A stretch of 64,000 bases of DNA, from NCBI GenBank assembly GCA_021775755.1, contig JAJFHE010000032.1, positions 1 to 64,000 of the forward strand, written 5' to 3'. The number at the start of each line of letters is the position of its first letter. The first letter of the stretch is position 1. A program made the translations under genes and the position numbers. Under the pieces are notes generated by a model, which made no database searches, had not been told where the DNA came from, and worked only from the letters and a program-made list of their open reading frames with translations. Origin of the DNA: Hyphomicrobiales bacterium (GTDB lineage Bacteria; Pseudomonadota; Alphaproteobacteria; Rhizobiales; JAJFHB01). Below, in pieces: positions 15,999 through 25,441 of this stretch.

Positions 15999-17162
15999 TC
16001 AGCCGCCGAGCGGGCGGAGCAGGGCGCGCGAAATGATGTGCCGCTGGATTTCGCTTGTGCCTTCCCAGATGCGCTCGACACGGTGATCGCGCCAGATGCG
16101 CTCCAGCGGGATCTCGTCCATCAGCCCCATGCCGCCGTGGATCTGGATCGCTTCGTCAGCCACCATGGCCAGCATTTCAGTCGCGTGCAGTTTGGCCATC
16201 GCGGCATCGGGGTCGGTCATCGTGCCTTGATCGTTCTTCCATGCGGCATTGAGCAGCAAAAGGTCAGATGCCCTCAATTGCAGCGCCATGTCGGCAAGCT
16301 TGAAGGAAACGCCCTGAAACTTCGATATCTGCTGGCCGAACTGCTGGCGGCTGGCTGACCAGTCAAGCGCCAGATCGAGCGCGCGCCCGGCACGGCCGAT
16401 ACAGGTGGCGGCAACCTGAAGCCGGGTCGCGGAGAGCCAGGTGTTGGCAACCTCAAAACCCTGATCGACTTCTCCCAGAACCTGCGTCTGCGGCACGCGG
16501 CAGTCATCGAACTCCAGAATGCTGTTCTGATAGCCGCGGTGCGAGACGTTGTTGTAGCCCTCGCGGATCATGTAGCCCGGCGTGCCGGTATCGATGAGGA
16601 AGGCGGTGATCTTCTTCTTGCGGCCGCGCGGCGTGTCCTCTTCCCCGGACGCTGCGAACAAGATGACGAAATCGGAGAGGTCGGCATGGCTGATGAAGTG
16701 CTTGGTGCCGTTGATGACCCAGTCGCCTCCATCGCGTTTTGCCGTCGTCTTCATGGAGCGCACATCCGAACCGGCGCCCGGTTCGGTCATGGCGAGACAG
16801 TCGATCTTGTCGCCTTTGACGACGGGATAAAGATAGTGCTTCGCCTGTTCGGGTGTGCAGGCCATGAGAATGTTCGAGGGGCGCGCGACGCAGGTATAGT
16901 GCAACGCGTAGTTCGCCCGACCGAGTTCCTTTTCAAGCAGTACCCACGACACCGTGTCGAGCCCCGCGCCGCCGGCCTCTTCCGGCATGTTTGCGGCGTA
17001 GAGCCCGGTATCGAGCGCCTTGGCCTTGATCTCGTCGATCAGATCGCGGCGCAGTTCGCCGGTGCGCTCGACTTCTGCTTCGTGCGGGTAAAGCTCGTTC
17101 TCGACGAAGGCACGCGCCATGTCGACCAGCATGGTCTGCACTTCCGTCAGGGCGAAATCCAT
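15999..17162 (-). CDS. Acyl-CoA dehydrogenase
   Basis: This 387-residue flavoprotein has the full acyl-CoA dehydrogenase pattern: helical N-terminus, CLAMTEPGAGSDV FAD loop near residue 125, ISHADLSDF, RQQFGQQISKFQ, and IHGGMGLMDEIPLERIWRD. Glu367 in WEGTSEIQR matches the catalytic base of medium-chain enzymes. It sits between an SDR gene and an ADP-forming acyl-CoA synthetase gene on one strand. In a carnitine setting it could convert gamma-butyrobetainyl-CoA to crotonobetainyl-CoA, the substrate of the CaiD-like enzyme. The sequence alone does not prove that specificity. Confidence 0.85.
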   Translation of the reverse strand: MDFALTEVQTMLVDMARAFVENELYPHEAEVERTGELRRDLIDEIKAKALDTGLYAANMPEEAGGAGLDTVSWVLLEKELGRANYALHYTCVARPSNILMACTPEQAKHYLYPVVKGDKIDCLAMTEPGAGSDVRSMKTTAKRDGGDWVINGTKHFISHADLSDFVILFAASGEEDTPRGRKKKITAFLIDTGTPGYMIREGYNNVSHRGYQNSILEFDDCRVPQTQVLGEVDQGFEVANTWLSATRLQVAATCIGRAGRALDLALDWSASRQQFGQQISKFQGVSFKLADMALQLRASDLLLLNAAWKNDQGTMTDPDAAMAKLHATEMLAMVADEAIQIHGGMGLMDEIPLERIWRDHRVERIWEGTSEIQRHIISRALLRPLGG

Positions 17163-17180
17163 CGGGCTATTCCTTAAAGT

Positions 17181-17948
17181 TCACAAACGTTCCGTGTGGC
17201 CGTCGACGGCAAGCGCCTGGCCGGTGATCTTTTTGGCCGCGGGCGAGGCCAGAAACAAAACGGTGTCGGCCATATCGTCGGCGGTGACGAAGCTGCGCAG
17301 CGACACCGAACCGGTCACATCCGCACGAACATCTCCCTGACTGCGCCCGGTCTTGGCCGCTTCCGCTTCAATCACCCGGTCCATGCGGTCGCCTTCTACC
17401 GGGCCCGGGCAAATGCAGTTTGCGCGAATGCCGAAAGGTCCCAGTTCCATGGCTTGCGTTTTGGTGAAGCCGATGACGCCCCATTTCGCCGTGGCGTAAG
17501 GGGCGCGGCGCGGGAAGCCGACAAGGCCTGCGGTCGACGAAAAGTTGACGATGAGGCCACTACCCTGGGCTTTCATCGGCGGAATGGCGCATTGCGAACA
17601 CAGAAACTGACCGTCGAGGTTGATCGAGAGACAGCGGCGCCACTCTTCAAAGTCCATATCTTCGACGTTGGCGGTCGGGCCTGCGGTGCCGGCGCAGTTG
17701 ACGAGAATATCGAGCCCGCCGAGGTCGGCGAGCGCCGCATCGAACCATGCACCGACCCTTGCCTGATCGGTAACGTCGAGGGGGGTGCCGGTCACATTCG
17801 GATTGCCGGCGAACGCGCGATCCAATCCGTCCGCATCGATGTCGCTTGCGTGCACGCGCGCGCCCTGTTCGGCAAACCGTTCCGCGATGCGCTGGCCGAT
17901 GCCCCCGCCGGCGGCGGTGATCATCACCCGTTGCGGACTGTCATACAT
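17181..17948 (-). CDS. SDR-family NAD(P)-dependent dehydrogenase
   Basis: The 255-residue short-chain dehydrogenase shows the coenzyme loop (ITAAGGGIGQRIA, with Ala-Ala in place of the usual Thr-Gly), NCAG at about residue 85, the catalytic Ser in FSST, and YATAK as the YxxxK motif near residue 150. Asp38 in ASDID after the second strand suggests NAD. It lies 9 bases from the carnitine dehydrogenase gene in the same operon. Possible roles are a 3-hydroxybutyrate or stereospecific carnitine dehydrogenase; neither can be decided from sequence. Confidence 0.85.
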   Translation of the reverse strand: MYDSPQRVMITAAGGGIGQRIAERFAEQGARVHASDIDADGLDRAFAGNPNVTGTPLDVTDQARVGAWFDAALADLGGLDILVNCAGTAGPTANVEDMDFEEWRRCLSINLDGQFLCSQCAIPPMKAQGSGLIVNFSSTAGLVGFPRRAPYATAKWGVIGFTKTQAMELGPFGIRANCICPGPVEGDRMDRVIEAEAAKTGRSQGDVRADVTGSVSLRSFVTADDMADTVLFLASPAAKKITGQALAVDGHTERL

Positions 17949-17957
17949 GGCGGCCTC

Positions 17958-19445
17958 CTAGGTTGCGGGTACTTCCATGACACGGCCGACCTGTTCGGGC
18001 CGCTCCGCGGACTTGTGCACATTCCAGATCGCCGTGAGCGCTTCATGCACCGGGGCAAGTGTCGGGCAGGTCTTCTGATCCTTCGTGTCGACGTGCAACA
18101 GCATCTGCTCGGTGGTCGCAATGAGCTTGCCCGTATTGCCGTGAAACATCTCATGAAAGAGGTGCACGCGCTTGTCGTCCAGCCCGATAAGACGGGTTGC
18201 GAATTCCAGCGGTTCGCCGCTTGCAACCTGACGTACGAAGCTGGTGTGCGACTCGACGGTAAAGAACGAATGGCCGGCGGCCCGGTAGTCCTCGTCGACT
18301 CCGACGAACCGGTAGAGCGCATCGGAGGCGTCGCTGCAGGCCTGAAGATAAAAGCTCTCCGACATGTGGCCGTTATAGTCGATCCATTGCGGCTGCACGT
18401 TGCAGCGGTAAAGCCGCAGCGGGCACGAAATTTCCGCATCGGTCGACCACTTCTTGTAGTCGCGGCCCGCATAATTGCGGGCTTCATCGCGTGCCAGCGT
18501 CAGTCCTGCACCGACCTTGTGCTGGCGCAGCACGCGCATGATGTCGACGAGACAGTCGTTGCGCAGCCGTTCAAGCTCCTGGATGGAGCGGCCCGCCGCC
18601 TGTTCCTGCGTGCCCTCGACCATGGCATCGATCAGGCCGTCGGTGAGTTCCGGCGCTTCAAGCTTGGTCCACGGCAGTTTGAGGGCGGGGCCGAATTGCT
18701 CGAGCATGTGGCGCATGCCCGTTGCGCCGCCGGCGAGATGGAACGTCAGATTGGTGCCCATGATTGCCCAGCGCAGACCGGGCCCGTAGATGATTGCATC
18801 GTCTAGTTCGCCGGTGGTGGCGACACCGTCTTTCACGAGATGCAGGACCTCGCGCCACAGCGCCTCCTGCAGGCGGTCCGACAAATGGCCGTCGATCTCG
18901 TTGCGCACTTTCAGCACCTGCATGCCGACGCGCTCGTAAAAGCCGCTGGCACGGTCGATGGCGTCGGCGGACGTCTTGTTGCCGCCAACCACTTCGACAA
19001 GCGGCAGCAGATAAACCGGGTTGAACGGATGACCGACGAGGACGCGCTCTGGATGGAGTGCGCAGTCAGACTGAAGAACGCTCGGCATATAGCCGGACGT
19101 GGAGGACGCAAGCAACGTTGCGGGCGCGGCCGCGGCATCCATGGCGGTGTAGAGGCGGCGTTTCAGGTCTTCGCGTTCGGGCGCGCTTTCCTGCACGAAC
19201 TGAGCCTTCGAGACCGCGTCTTCCATGTCCGCCGTAAACGACAGTTGTCCCGGTTCCTGGCCGGGCGCCATGGAAAGCTTCGCCGTTGCCGGCCACGCAT
19301 TGTTGATCGCCTCGCGCAGCTTTGCCTCGGCATCGGGGCCGGGGTCGGTGGCAATCACATTGAGACCGCGCGCCAGGCAGCGCGTCGCCCAGCCGGCACC
19401 GATAACCCCGGTGCCGACAACGGCAACCGTCTCGATTTCGCTCAT
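17958..19445 (-). CDS. cdhA: Carnitine 3-dehydrogenase fused to betainyl-CoA thioesterase
   Basis: Residues 1 to about 325 of this 495-residue protein are a 3-hydroxyacyl-CoA-dehydrogenase-like L-carnitine dehydrogenase: GTGVIGAGWA dinucleotide loop at 10-19, STSGYMPS and GHPFNPVYLLPLVEVV. Residues 340-495 form a hotdog (4HBT) thioesterase with Asp356 in WIDYNGHM. In Pseudomonas these are separate genes (cdhA and the thioesterase cdhB); rhizobial homologues are fused like this one. The pair oxidises carnitine and frees betaine from betainyl-CoA. The ATG at 19445 follows GGAG; an upstream frame adds 29 unlikely residues. It is 16 bases from the BKACE gene. Confidence 0.85.
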   Translation of the reverse strand: MSEIETVAVVGTGVIGAGWATRCLARGLNVIATDPGPDAEAKLREAINNAWPATAKLSMAPGQEPGQLSFTADMEDAVSKAQFVQESAPEREDLKRRLYTAMDAAAAPATLLASSTSGYMPSVLQSDCALHPERVLVGHPFNPVYLLPLVEVVGGNKTSADAIDRASGFYERVGMQVLKVRNEIDGHLSDRLQEALWREVLHLVKDGVATTGELDDAIIYGPGLRWAIMGTNLTFHLAGGATGMRHMLEQFGPALKLPWTKLEAPELTDGLIDAMVEGTQEQAAGRSIQELERLRNDCLVDIMRVLRQHKVGAGLTLARDEARNYAGRDYKKWSTDAEISCPLRLYRCNVQPQWIDYNGHMSESFYLQACSDASDALYRFVGVDEDYRAAGHSFFTVESHTSFVRQVASGEPLEFATRLIGLDDKRVHLFHEMFHGNTGKLIATTEQMLLHVDTKDQKTCPTLAPVHEALTAIWNVHKSAERPEQVGRVMEVPAT

Positions 19446-19461
19446 CGGAGGTCTCCGCCGC

Positions 19462-20349
19462 TCAGCGTTTCTTGAGGCTGAGGATTTCGCGGGCGTCGTC
19501 GGGGCTGGCAACGGCCGAGCCAAGCGTCTCAATGACGGTTACGGCTTTCTCGGTAAGCGTGCCGTTCGACGCATAGACGCCTTTTTCCAGATAGAGATTG
19601 TCTTCCAGTCCGACCCGCACATGGCCGCCGAGCAGCATCGCCTGGGCGACCATCGGGAACTGAAAGCGGCCGATGCCGAAGCCCGCCCATACCGCGTTGT
19701 CGGGCAACTGGCTCACCATATAGCCCATGGTTTGCGGGTTGACCGGGGCGCCCCACGGAATACCAAGGCACAACTGGAACATCGGCGGCTCGTCGATCAG
19801 TTCCTCTGAGCACATCTGCTTGGCGAACCAGAGATTGCCTGAATCGAAGATCTCCATCTCCGGCTTGACGCCATAGCTCCGGATCAGTTTGGCCTGAGTG
19901 CGCAACTGGTTCGGCGTTTGCACGACGATCGTGTCGCCATCGCCGAAATTGAGCGAGCCGCAGTCGAGCGTGCAGATTTCCGGACGCAACTCCTCGACAT
20001 GAAGCAGCCGCTCCACGGGGCCGACGAGGTCCGTTTCGGGACCGAAACTTCCCGGCTCCTCGCCTTTGCCAATTTCGACATCGCCGCCCATGCCGGCGGT
20101 CAGGTTAATGACAACCTCGGTATTCTTGGCGCGGATGCGCTCAACCACTTCGCGGTAGAGATTGACATCGCGCGAGCCTTTGCCGGTTTCCGGGTTGCGC
20201 ACGTGGCAGTGGACGATGGATGCGCCGGCGCTCGCCGCCTCAAGCGCTGAGTTGGCGATCTGCTCCGGTGTGACGGGAATGGCGGGGTGTTTGTCGACAG
20301 TGTCGCCGGCGCCGGTGATCGCGCAGGTGATGATGACTTTCGGGTTCAT
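19462..20349 (-). CDS. cdhC: Beta-keto acid cleavage enzyme (BKACE, DUF849), probable dehydrocarnitine cleavage
   Basis: The 295-residue TIM-barrel protein has the BKACE zinc motif His47-x-His49 in IVHCHVRNP, plus [22 protein letters not shown] and [14 protein letters not shown], which carries the conserved Arg and Glu. Family members condense a beta-keto acid with acetyl-CoA to give acetoacetate and a new acyl-CoA. Next to carnitine dehydrogenase the substrate should be 3-dehydrocarnitine, yielding betainyl-CoA. The ATG at 20349 follows GGAGGAAA. It is the first gene of the operon and divergent from the CdhR-like regulator gene. Confidence 0.85.
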   Translation of the reverse strand: MNPKVIITCAITGAGDTVDKHPAIPVTPEQIANSALEAASAGASIVHCHVRNPETGKGSRDVNLYREVVERIRAKNTEVVINLTAGMGGDVEIGKGEEPGSFGPETDLVGPVERLLHVEELRPEICTLDCGSLNFGDGDTIVVQTPNQLRTQAKLIRSYGVKPEMEIFDSGNLWFAKQMCSEELIDEPPMFQLCLGIPWGAPVNPQTMGYMVSQLPDNAVWAGFGIGRFQFPMVAQAMLLGGHVRVGLEDNLYLEKGVYASNGTLTEKAVTVIETLGSAVASPDDAREILSLKKR

Positions 20350-20526
20350 GGTATTTCCTCCGACCATGCATGTTCTCGGGCCGTGCCGTGCGACGGCGGG
20401 CCGGTGACTTGCAAAAAGGATACGCCAACCGCATGGACGAGTTTGATTTATTACGCCGGATATTTGATGTAGAACGTCAGATCGGAAAATCGTTCAACTC
20501 TGCAATTTGACACATACGGGACATCA
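20350..20526. promoter_or_regulatory. Divergent promoter region of the carnitine operon and its regulator
   Basis: The 177 bases between the BKACE gene and the CdhR-like gene must carry promoters for both directions. The half nearer the regulator (about 20430-20520) is AT-richer than its surroundings. I could not pick out a binding site with confidence. Confidence 0.5.
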
Positions 20527-21528
20527 ATGGCGCCCACTGCAACGGCCCGAGACGAGAGACAGGTGGTCTTCGTGCTGCTGCCGAAGTTTTCAATGATCGC
20601 GCTTTACGGCGCGCTTGAACCGTTGCGCCTTGCCAACCGCTTTGCCGGCCCGGCATTCAACTGGCGCTTTGTGTCGGTGGATGGGGAACCTGTAGCCGCC
20701 AGCAACGACATTCCGGTGTCGGTGTCGGGTCCTCTGTCCGACATTGGACGTCCGGATCTTGCGATCTTCTGCGCAAGTTATGAGCCTGAGCGCAACATCT
20801 CGCGCGCGCTGCTCTCGCATGTGCGGCGGCTGGCGCGGCAGGGGACGCATCTGGGCGGTGTCGATACCGGTCCTTTCGTGCTGGCGGAAGCGGGCGTGCT
20901 CGATGGCTACCGCGCGACCTGCCACTGGGAAAGCCTGCCTGGATTTCGCGAAAGTTACGAGGCGGTCGCGTCAACCACGCGCCTTTACGAGATCGACCGA
21001 GGCCGGTTGACCTGTGCCGGCGGCGCCGCGGCCATCGACATGATGCTTGAATACATTTCGATAAACTGCGGAAAACACGTATCAATTTCAATTGCCGACC
21101 AGCTCCTGCATTTCAGGTTTACCGATGGATCGGAAGAGGGGCGTCTGCCGGCGGATGTGCGCCATCAGTTCGGCGAGCCGCGTTTGCTGCGCATAGTTGA
21201 AGCCATGGAACAGAATGTCGAGGATACGCTTTCGGTTGCCGAACTGGCGCGCGCCGGCGGTGTTTCAGTGCGCCAGATGGAACGGTTGTTTGCCCGTCAT
21301 CTGGAAATGACACCGCGCAAATTTTACCAGACATTGAGGCTTGAGCGCGCGCAGCGGCTGTTGCACTACAGCCATATGAGCGTCACCGATGTGGCGGTGG
21401 CCTGCGGGTTTCCCTGTCTTGCGCACTTTACGCGCGCCTACCGCGCCTGGGCCGGCGAACCGCCGTCGCGGCACCGGCGCCGGGGCGAGGACCGCGGCAT
21501 GGGTGTGGCCGTGGCACCGCTGGGGTAG
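20527..21528 (+). CDS. cdhR: GlxA/CdhR-type AraC-family regulator with DJ-1/PfpI domain
   Basis: The 333-residue protein joins an N-terminal DJ-1/PfpI class-I glutamine-amidotransferase-like ligand domain (about 15-190: FVLLPKFSMIALYGALEPLRLANR, GVDTGPFVLAEAG) to two C-terminal AraC helix-turn-helix motifs (about 220-315: VAELARAGGVSVRQMERLF and VTDVAVACGFPCLAHFTRAYR). This is the make-up of Pseudomonas CdhR, which senses carnitine and turns on carnitine catabolism. Its place divergent from the carnitine operon matches. It is most likely an activator of the minus-strand genes starting at 20349. Confidence 0.82.
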   Translation: MAPTATARDERQVVFVLLPKFSMIALYGALEPLRLANRFAGPAFNWRFVSVDGEPVAASNDIPVSVSGPLSDIGRPDLAIFCASYEPERNISRALLSHVRRLARQGTHLGGVDTGPFVLAEAGVLDGYRATCHWESLPGFRESYEAVASTTRLYEIDRGRLTCAGGAAAIDMMLEYISINCGKHVSISIADQLLHFRFTDGSEEGRLPADVRHQFGEPRLLRIVEAMEQNVEDTLSVAELARAGGVSVRQMERLFARHLEMTPRKFYQTLRLERAQRLLHYSHMSVTDVAVACGFPCLAHFTRAYRAWAGEPPSRHRRRGEDRGMGVAVAPLG

Positions 21529-21576
21529 TGGACCGGCCGCTACGAATAATGTTTTGTTACCCGAGGCAGACCGGCG

Positions 21577-22853
21577 ATGCGTTCAACTATCACTCACTCG
21601 GAATCGGCACTCATGGAAAATAGAGGACAGCGGCCGGACGTAATGCACTGGGTTAACCGCGCGCCCGAGGGTGCCGCCGCCGACCTGAGGCGTGCCTATG
21701 CCCTGGCGCGGGTCGGATTTCCGATAGGGCTGTTCTCGCATACGTCTTTCATTTTTCTGTTCTGGTTTCTCGATCAGCCGGTCATGGCGATTATCAATGT
21801 GTTTTCCTCAATCATTTTGGGTTGGGGCGTGTGGTCTGCCTGGACGTTGCGCGACGTCAGGCTGGCGACGATCGTCGCACTTTTGATCGAAATCCCGCTG
21901 CATGCCGCTTTGGCCACCTACTACATGGGCTTCGCACCGTTCTTTGCAGCGTTTCTCCTGTTTCCGGTCATGTTGATGCCGTTTCTCCCGTTCTTCGAGC
22001 GCAGGACGCGTCTCGGTCTGAGTTTCGCCTGTGCGGCGGTATTTGTCGTGATCGGTGCAGCCGCCGTCGCCACCGAACCTGTGCGTCCGCTGACGGTGTC
22101 TTGGAACGTATTTTTTCTCATTTTCAACGCCGCACCCGTCGTTGCCTTTATCGGAATTTTTGCCGCGATTTACGAAACCATTGCGACGTCGGCTGAGGAG
22201 AAACTGGCGCACGAGTTTCACCGCGCCGAGAGCCTGCTGCTAAACATCCTGCCGGCACCCATCGCGGCCCGCTTGAAGGACAATCCCGAACTGATCGCCG
22301 ATGAACATCCGCAGTGTCGGTTCTGTTCGCCGATATCGTGAACTTCACCGAAACCTCCGACAGAATGTCGCCGGCAGACCTTGTACATATGCTGAACACG
22401 GCCTTCTCCCGGTTCGATGCGTTGGTCGAGAAACACGGCTGCGAGAAGATCAAGACCATCGGCGATGCCTATATGGTCGTATCGGGCCTGCCCGAACCGC
22501 GCGCCGATCATGCGCAGGCCATGGTTGCTCTGGCGCTCGACATGATCGACGCCGCCGATGAAATCAACGCATCGGGGGAGTTTCCGTTTTCCCTGCGCAT
22601 CGGCATCAATTCCGGCCCGGTTGTCGCCGGTGTCATCGGCGACCGCAAGTTCGCGTACGACCTTTGGGGCGATACCGTAAATGTGGCTTCGCGGATGGAG
22701 TCCCACGGCCGGCCCGGAATGATCCAGATCACAGATGCTACGCGCGCCCAACTGGGCGAAGACGTACAGGTCGACCCCCTCGGACATGTCGACATCAAGG
22801 GCAAGGGCAACATGGCGACCTATGCCGTGGCCGGGAAACGCCAAACGGGCTGA
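21577..22853 (+). pseudogene. Membrane adenylate/guanylate cyclase split by a -1 frameshift
   Basis: The first frame (to 22341) encodes about six membrane helices and a linker ending AARLKDNPELIADEHPQ. The class III cyclase domain then continues one base back from about 22314: VSVLFADIVNFTETSDRM, IGDAYMVVSGLP and WGDTVNVASRMESHG, to the stop at 22853. Joined, the parts give a normal, full-length cyclase with both metal aspartates (FADIV, IGDAY). The second frame has only a GTG and no ribosome site at its start. No slippery heptamer is visible at the junction. It is therefore a frameshift mutation or a one-base sequence error. Confidence 0.8.
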
Positions 22854-22946
22854 CGGGCGGGGCTGGCGTGCGGCCGGTGTTATTTTCCGACGGCAAATAC
22901 ATGCTAATTGTGAGTACACGACCTAACGCGACGACAGGAGCAACGC

Positions 22947-23252
22947 ATGAAGATCATTGCAAAGGCCGCAATTGTGGCCGTGGCGGTTTCATTTCTTCCG
23001 GTGAGCGGTTTCGCGCACGATCCCGGCTGGTTTTCGAACCCAAATCACATGAGCTGTTCGAAGCTGTGCACGTCGATAGGTCAGCAGCCCTTCGGTTCGT
23101 TTCACGATCTTGTTTGTGCTGTCGATTTTGATGTCGATGAAAGAGGAGCCGTTGGCCGCAACCCCAATCATCAAGAGCCTGGACAGTGCATCTATGTGAA
23201 AGAGAATGGCGAAGCTGCGACCACCGATCAGTTCCTGTGCTTATGTAGCTGA
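22947..23252 (+). CDS. Small exported cysteine-rich protein
   Basis: The 101-residue protein has a signal peptide cut after SGFA (about residue 23) and a mature part with six cysteines (MSCSKLC, LVCAV, GQCIYV, LCLCS), enough for three disulfides. It also holds a His-Asp-Pro-Gly-Trp start. A good ribosome site (CAGGAG) precedes the ATG. I recognise no family. It sits between the cyclase and hydantoinase genes, with no sign of being co-transcribed with either. Confidence 0.6.
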   Translation: MKIIAKAAIVAVAVSFLPVSGFAHDPGWFSNPNHMSCSKLCTSIGQQPFGSFHDLVCAVDFDVDERGAVGRNPNHQEPGQCIYVKENGEAATTDQFLCLCS

Positions 23253-23414
23253 ACGTGGTTTGCACCATCCGGTAGCGAACCGTTAGTGGCACCGGGGCAT
23301 GGCGACAACGTGCTGGGGTTTTCACCCCCGGGCCGGGGAGCCTCCGGCCGGGACGTGGAATCGGGTGCCATCACACAGATCATGCCATAGAGTTCCGAAC
23401 ACAGGAGGAGTTGT
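23253..23414 (+). promoter_or_regulatory. Upstream region of hyuA with two hairpins
   Basis: The 162 bases before hyuA contain GGGGTTTTCACCCC near 23322-23335 and a second GC-rich hairpin directly after it, GGCCGG paired with CCGGCC around 23332-23350. No T-run follows. They could be a leader structure or a weak terminator of the upstream gene. No known riboswitch is recognised. Confidence 0.3.
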
Positions 23415-25436
23415 ATGCGCATAGGTGTCGAGGTTGGCGGAACATTCACCGATCTGATCGTAATCGCGGACGGCGTTGCCCGCGTCGCCAAAGTCCCGAG
23501 CACGCCGGACGCACCGGATCGCGGTGCCATCAATGCTATCGATGCCGCTGATGTCGACCTCACGGGCGTGTCCGATCTGGTGCATGGATCAACGGTTGCG
23601 ACAAATGCCGTTCTGGAGCGCAAGGGCGGGCGCGTTTGCGTGTTCGTGACCCGGGGGACGCGGGATCTGTTGGCGCTGCAGCGCCATGACCGCCGGGCGA
23701 TCTACGATCTGAACTACGCGAAGCCGGAGCCCATTGTCAGCCGGCAGGACATCTGCGAAATCGATGAGCGCATGGCGGCTGATGGATCCGTGGTCGAAGC
23801 ACTCGATGCCGAGCGCCTCGACGCGCGCGTCGCCCAGTTCCTGGGCGTCGATCTGTTCGATGCGGTGGCGATTTGCCTGTTGCACAGTTACACCAATCCT
23901 GATCACGAGCAGCGTGTGGCCGCTGCGGTGCGGCGTCACGCACCGAATATGCCGGTGACGTGTTCGAGCGACGTCTCCCGCGAGTTTCGCGAATATGAGC
24001 GCGCATCGACGACGGCTCTTGCCGCCTTCGTTCGGCCCGCCATAGAGGGGTATCTCGACCGACTTTCGAATACGCTCGAAGCGCGTGGTTTCGCCGGCCG
24101 GTTTTCCATCATGCAGTCCAATGGCGGGCGCATTCCCGCGGACGCCATGTCGAAGAACCCGATATCGGCGCTGTTTTCGGGCCCGGCAGCGGGTGTTGTG
24201 GGCGCTCTGGGAGCCGCCGGCCGGTCGGACTTCAAAGACATCATTACTCTCGACATGGGTGGCACCAGCACCGACGTCTCGCTCATTTCCGATGGTGTGC
24301 CGGATCTGGCGCCGCAAACCGAAATCGACGGGCTGCCTGTGCGCACGCCTGTGATCGACATCGTGACGGTCGGCGCCGGCGGCGGATCGATCGCCTGGAT
24401 GGACGACGGTGGATTGCTGCGGGTCGGCCCGCAGTCCGCCGGCGCTCATCCCGGGCCCGCCAGCTACCTGCGCGGCGGTACTGAGGCAACGGTTACCGAT
24501 GCGCATCTAGTCAGAGGCACATTGCAGGCAGGCTCGTTCCTTGGCGGCCAGATGGAGGTCGATGCGGCGGCGGCGGCGACGGCGCTCGCGCCGCTGTGCG
24601 AACGGCTGGCGCTTTCGGTCGAGGAACTGGCGGACAGCGTGATCCGCATCGCTGAATCCAACATCGTGCGGGCAATACAGCAGGTCTCGACCGAACGGGG
24701 GCGCGATCCGCGCGATTTCGCGCTGGTGCCGTTCGGCGGCGCGGGGCCGCTTCATGCCGCCCGCGTGGCCGAGGAACTGGGCATTGGCACGGTTGTCGTG
24801 CCGACAAATGCCGGTGTCCTCTCCGCCGCTGGCCTGCTCATGTCCGACTACGTCCACTACCGCGCCCGCACTGAGCGCACCAGGCTCGATGCGGAGGCGC
24901 TCGGCACCGTGTTGGACCGGCTTCAGGGACTGCGCCATGAAGCCACCGAGTATCTGCGATCGGTCGGTGTCACGGAGACGTTGACCTTCCAGCACATTCT
25001 GGAAATGCGCTATGTGGGGCAGGCTTTTGAAGTGTCGGTTCCGCTTGCCGAAGATCTGAGTGATCTCACGGCCGATGCGATCTCGGCAGCGTTTTCCGAC
25101 GCGCACCACAGAGTGTTCGAGTTCTCCAAGCCGCCGGGCGATCCGGTGGAGATTGTATCGTTCCGCATTGGCGCGCGGGCGACTGCGAATGAGTTCCCGG
25201 TGTATCAGGAGCCGTTCGCCGGCGGCGCAGGTGAAGATCAGGAACCGGGCGTCATCGATATTGTGGAGGGCGGACAGACGCGGGCGTGCAAGCTGATGCC
25301 GCGAAACGCAATCGGGCTCACAGAGCTCGCCGGTCCGCTGCTGGTGGAAGACGGAACTTCGACGATTTACGTGCCGCCCGGGTGGCATGCCCGGCGTGAC
25401 GACGCCGACAGTGTGATCTTGCGGCAGGAAGGGTGA
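23415..25436 (+). CDS. hyuA: Hydantoinase/oxoprolinase A-subunit (HyuA)
   Basis: The 673-residue protein begins with the actin-like fold start RIGVEVGGTFTDLIV, followed by STVATNAVLERKGG, SREFREYERASTT, ITLDMGGTSTDVSLI and VPFGGAGPLHAARVAEEL, all standard in HyuA/oxoprolinase A. These ATP-dependent enzymes open five-membered lactam or imide rings or carboxylate ketones (for example N-methylhydantoin, 5-oxoproline, acetophenone) together with HyuB. AGGAGGA precedes the ATG. The hyuB gene follows at once. The true substrate is not evident. Confidence 0.88.
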   Translation: MRIGVEVGGTFTDLIVIADGVARVAKVPSTPDAPDRGAINAIDAADVDLTGVSDLVHGSTVATNAVLERKGGRVCVFVTRGTRDLLALQRHDRRAIYDLNYAKPEPIVSRQDICEIDERMAADGSVVEALDAERLDARVAQFLGVDLFDAVAICLLHSYTNPDHEQRVAAAVRRHAPNMPVTCSSDVSREFREYERASTTALAAFVRPAIEGYLDRLSNTLEARGFAGRFSIMQSNGGRIPADAMSKNPISALFSGPAAGVVGALGAAGRSDFKDIITLDMGGTSTDVSLISDGVPDLAPQTEIDGLPVRTPVIDIVTVGAGGGSIAWMDDGGLLRVGPQSAGAHPGPASYLRGGTEATVTDAHLVRGTLQAGSFLGGQMEVDAAAAATALAPLCERLALSVEELADSVIRIAESNIVRAIQQVSTERGRDPRDFALVPFGGAGPLHAARVAEELGIGTVVVPTNAGVLSAAGLLMSDYVHYRARTERTRLDAEALGTVLDRLQGLRHEATEYLRSVGVTETLTFQHILEMRYVGQAFEVSVPLAEDLSDLTADAISAAFSDAHHRVFEFSKPPGDPVEIVSFRIGARATANEFPVYQEPFAGGAGEDQEPGVIDIVEGGQTRACKLMPRNAIGLTELAGPLLVEDGTSTIYVPPGWHARRDDADSVILRQEG

Positions 25437-25441
25437 AGCGC

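Noticed and set aside
17196-18806. A 536-codon plus-strand open frame
   Set aside because: It runs antisense across the SDR and carnitine dehydrogenase genes and reads Arg/Gly/Ala-rich without motifs.
22300-22345. Programmed -1 frameshift in the cyclase gene
   Set aside because: No slippery heptamer or following strong hairpin is visible at the junction, so mutation or sequence error is likelier.
22314-22853. Independent soluble cyclase gene starting with GTG
   Set aside because: There is no ribosome site, and the preceding frame stops exactly where a fused cyclase would continue; a frameshift explains both.
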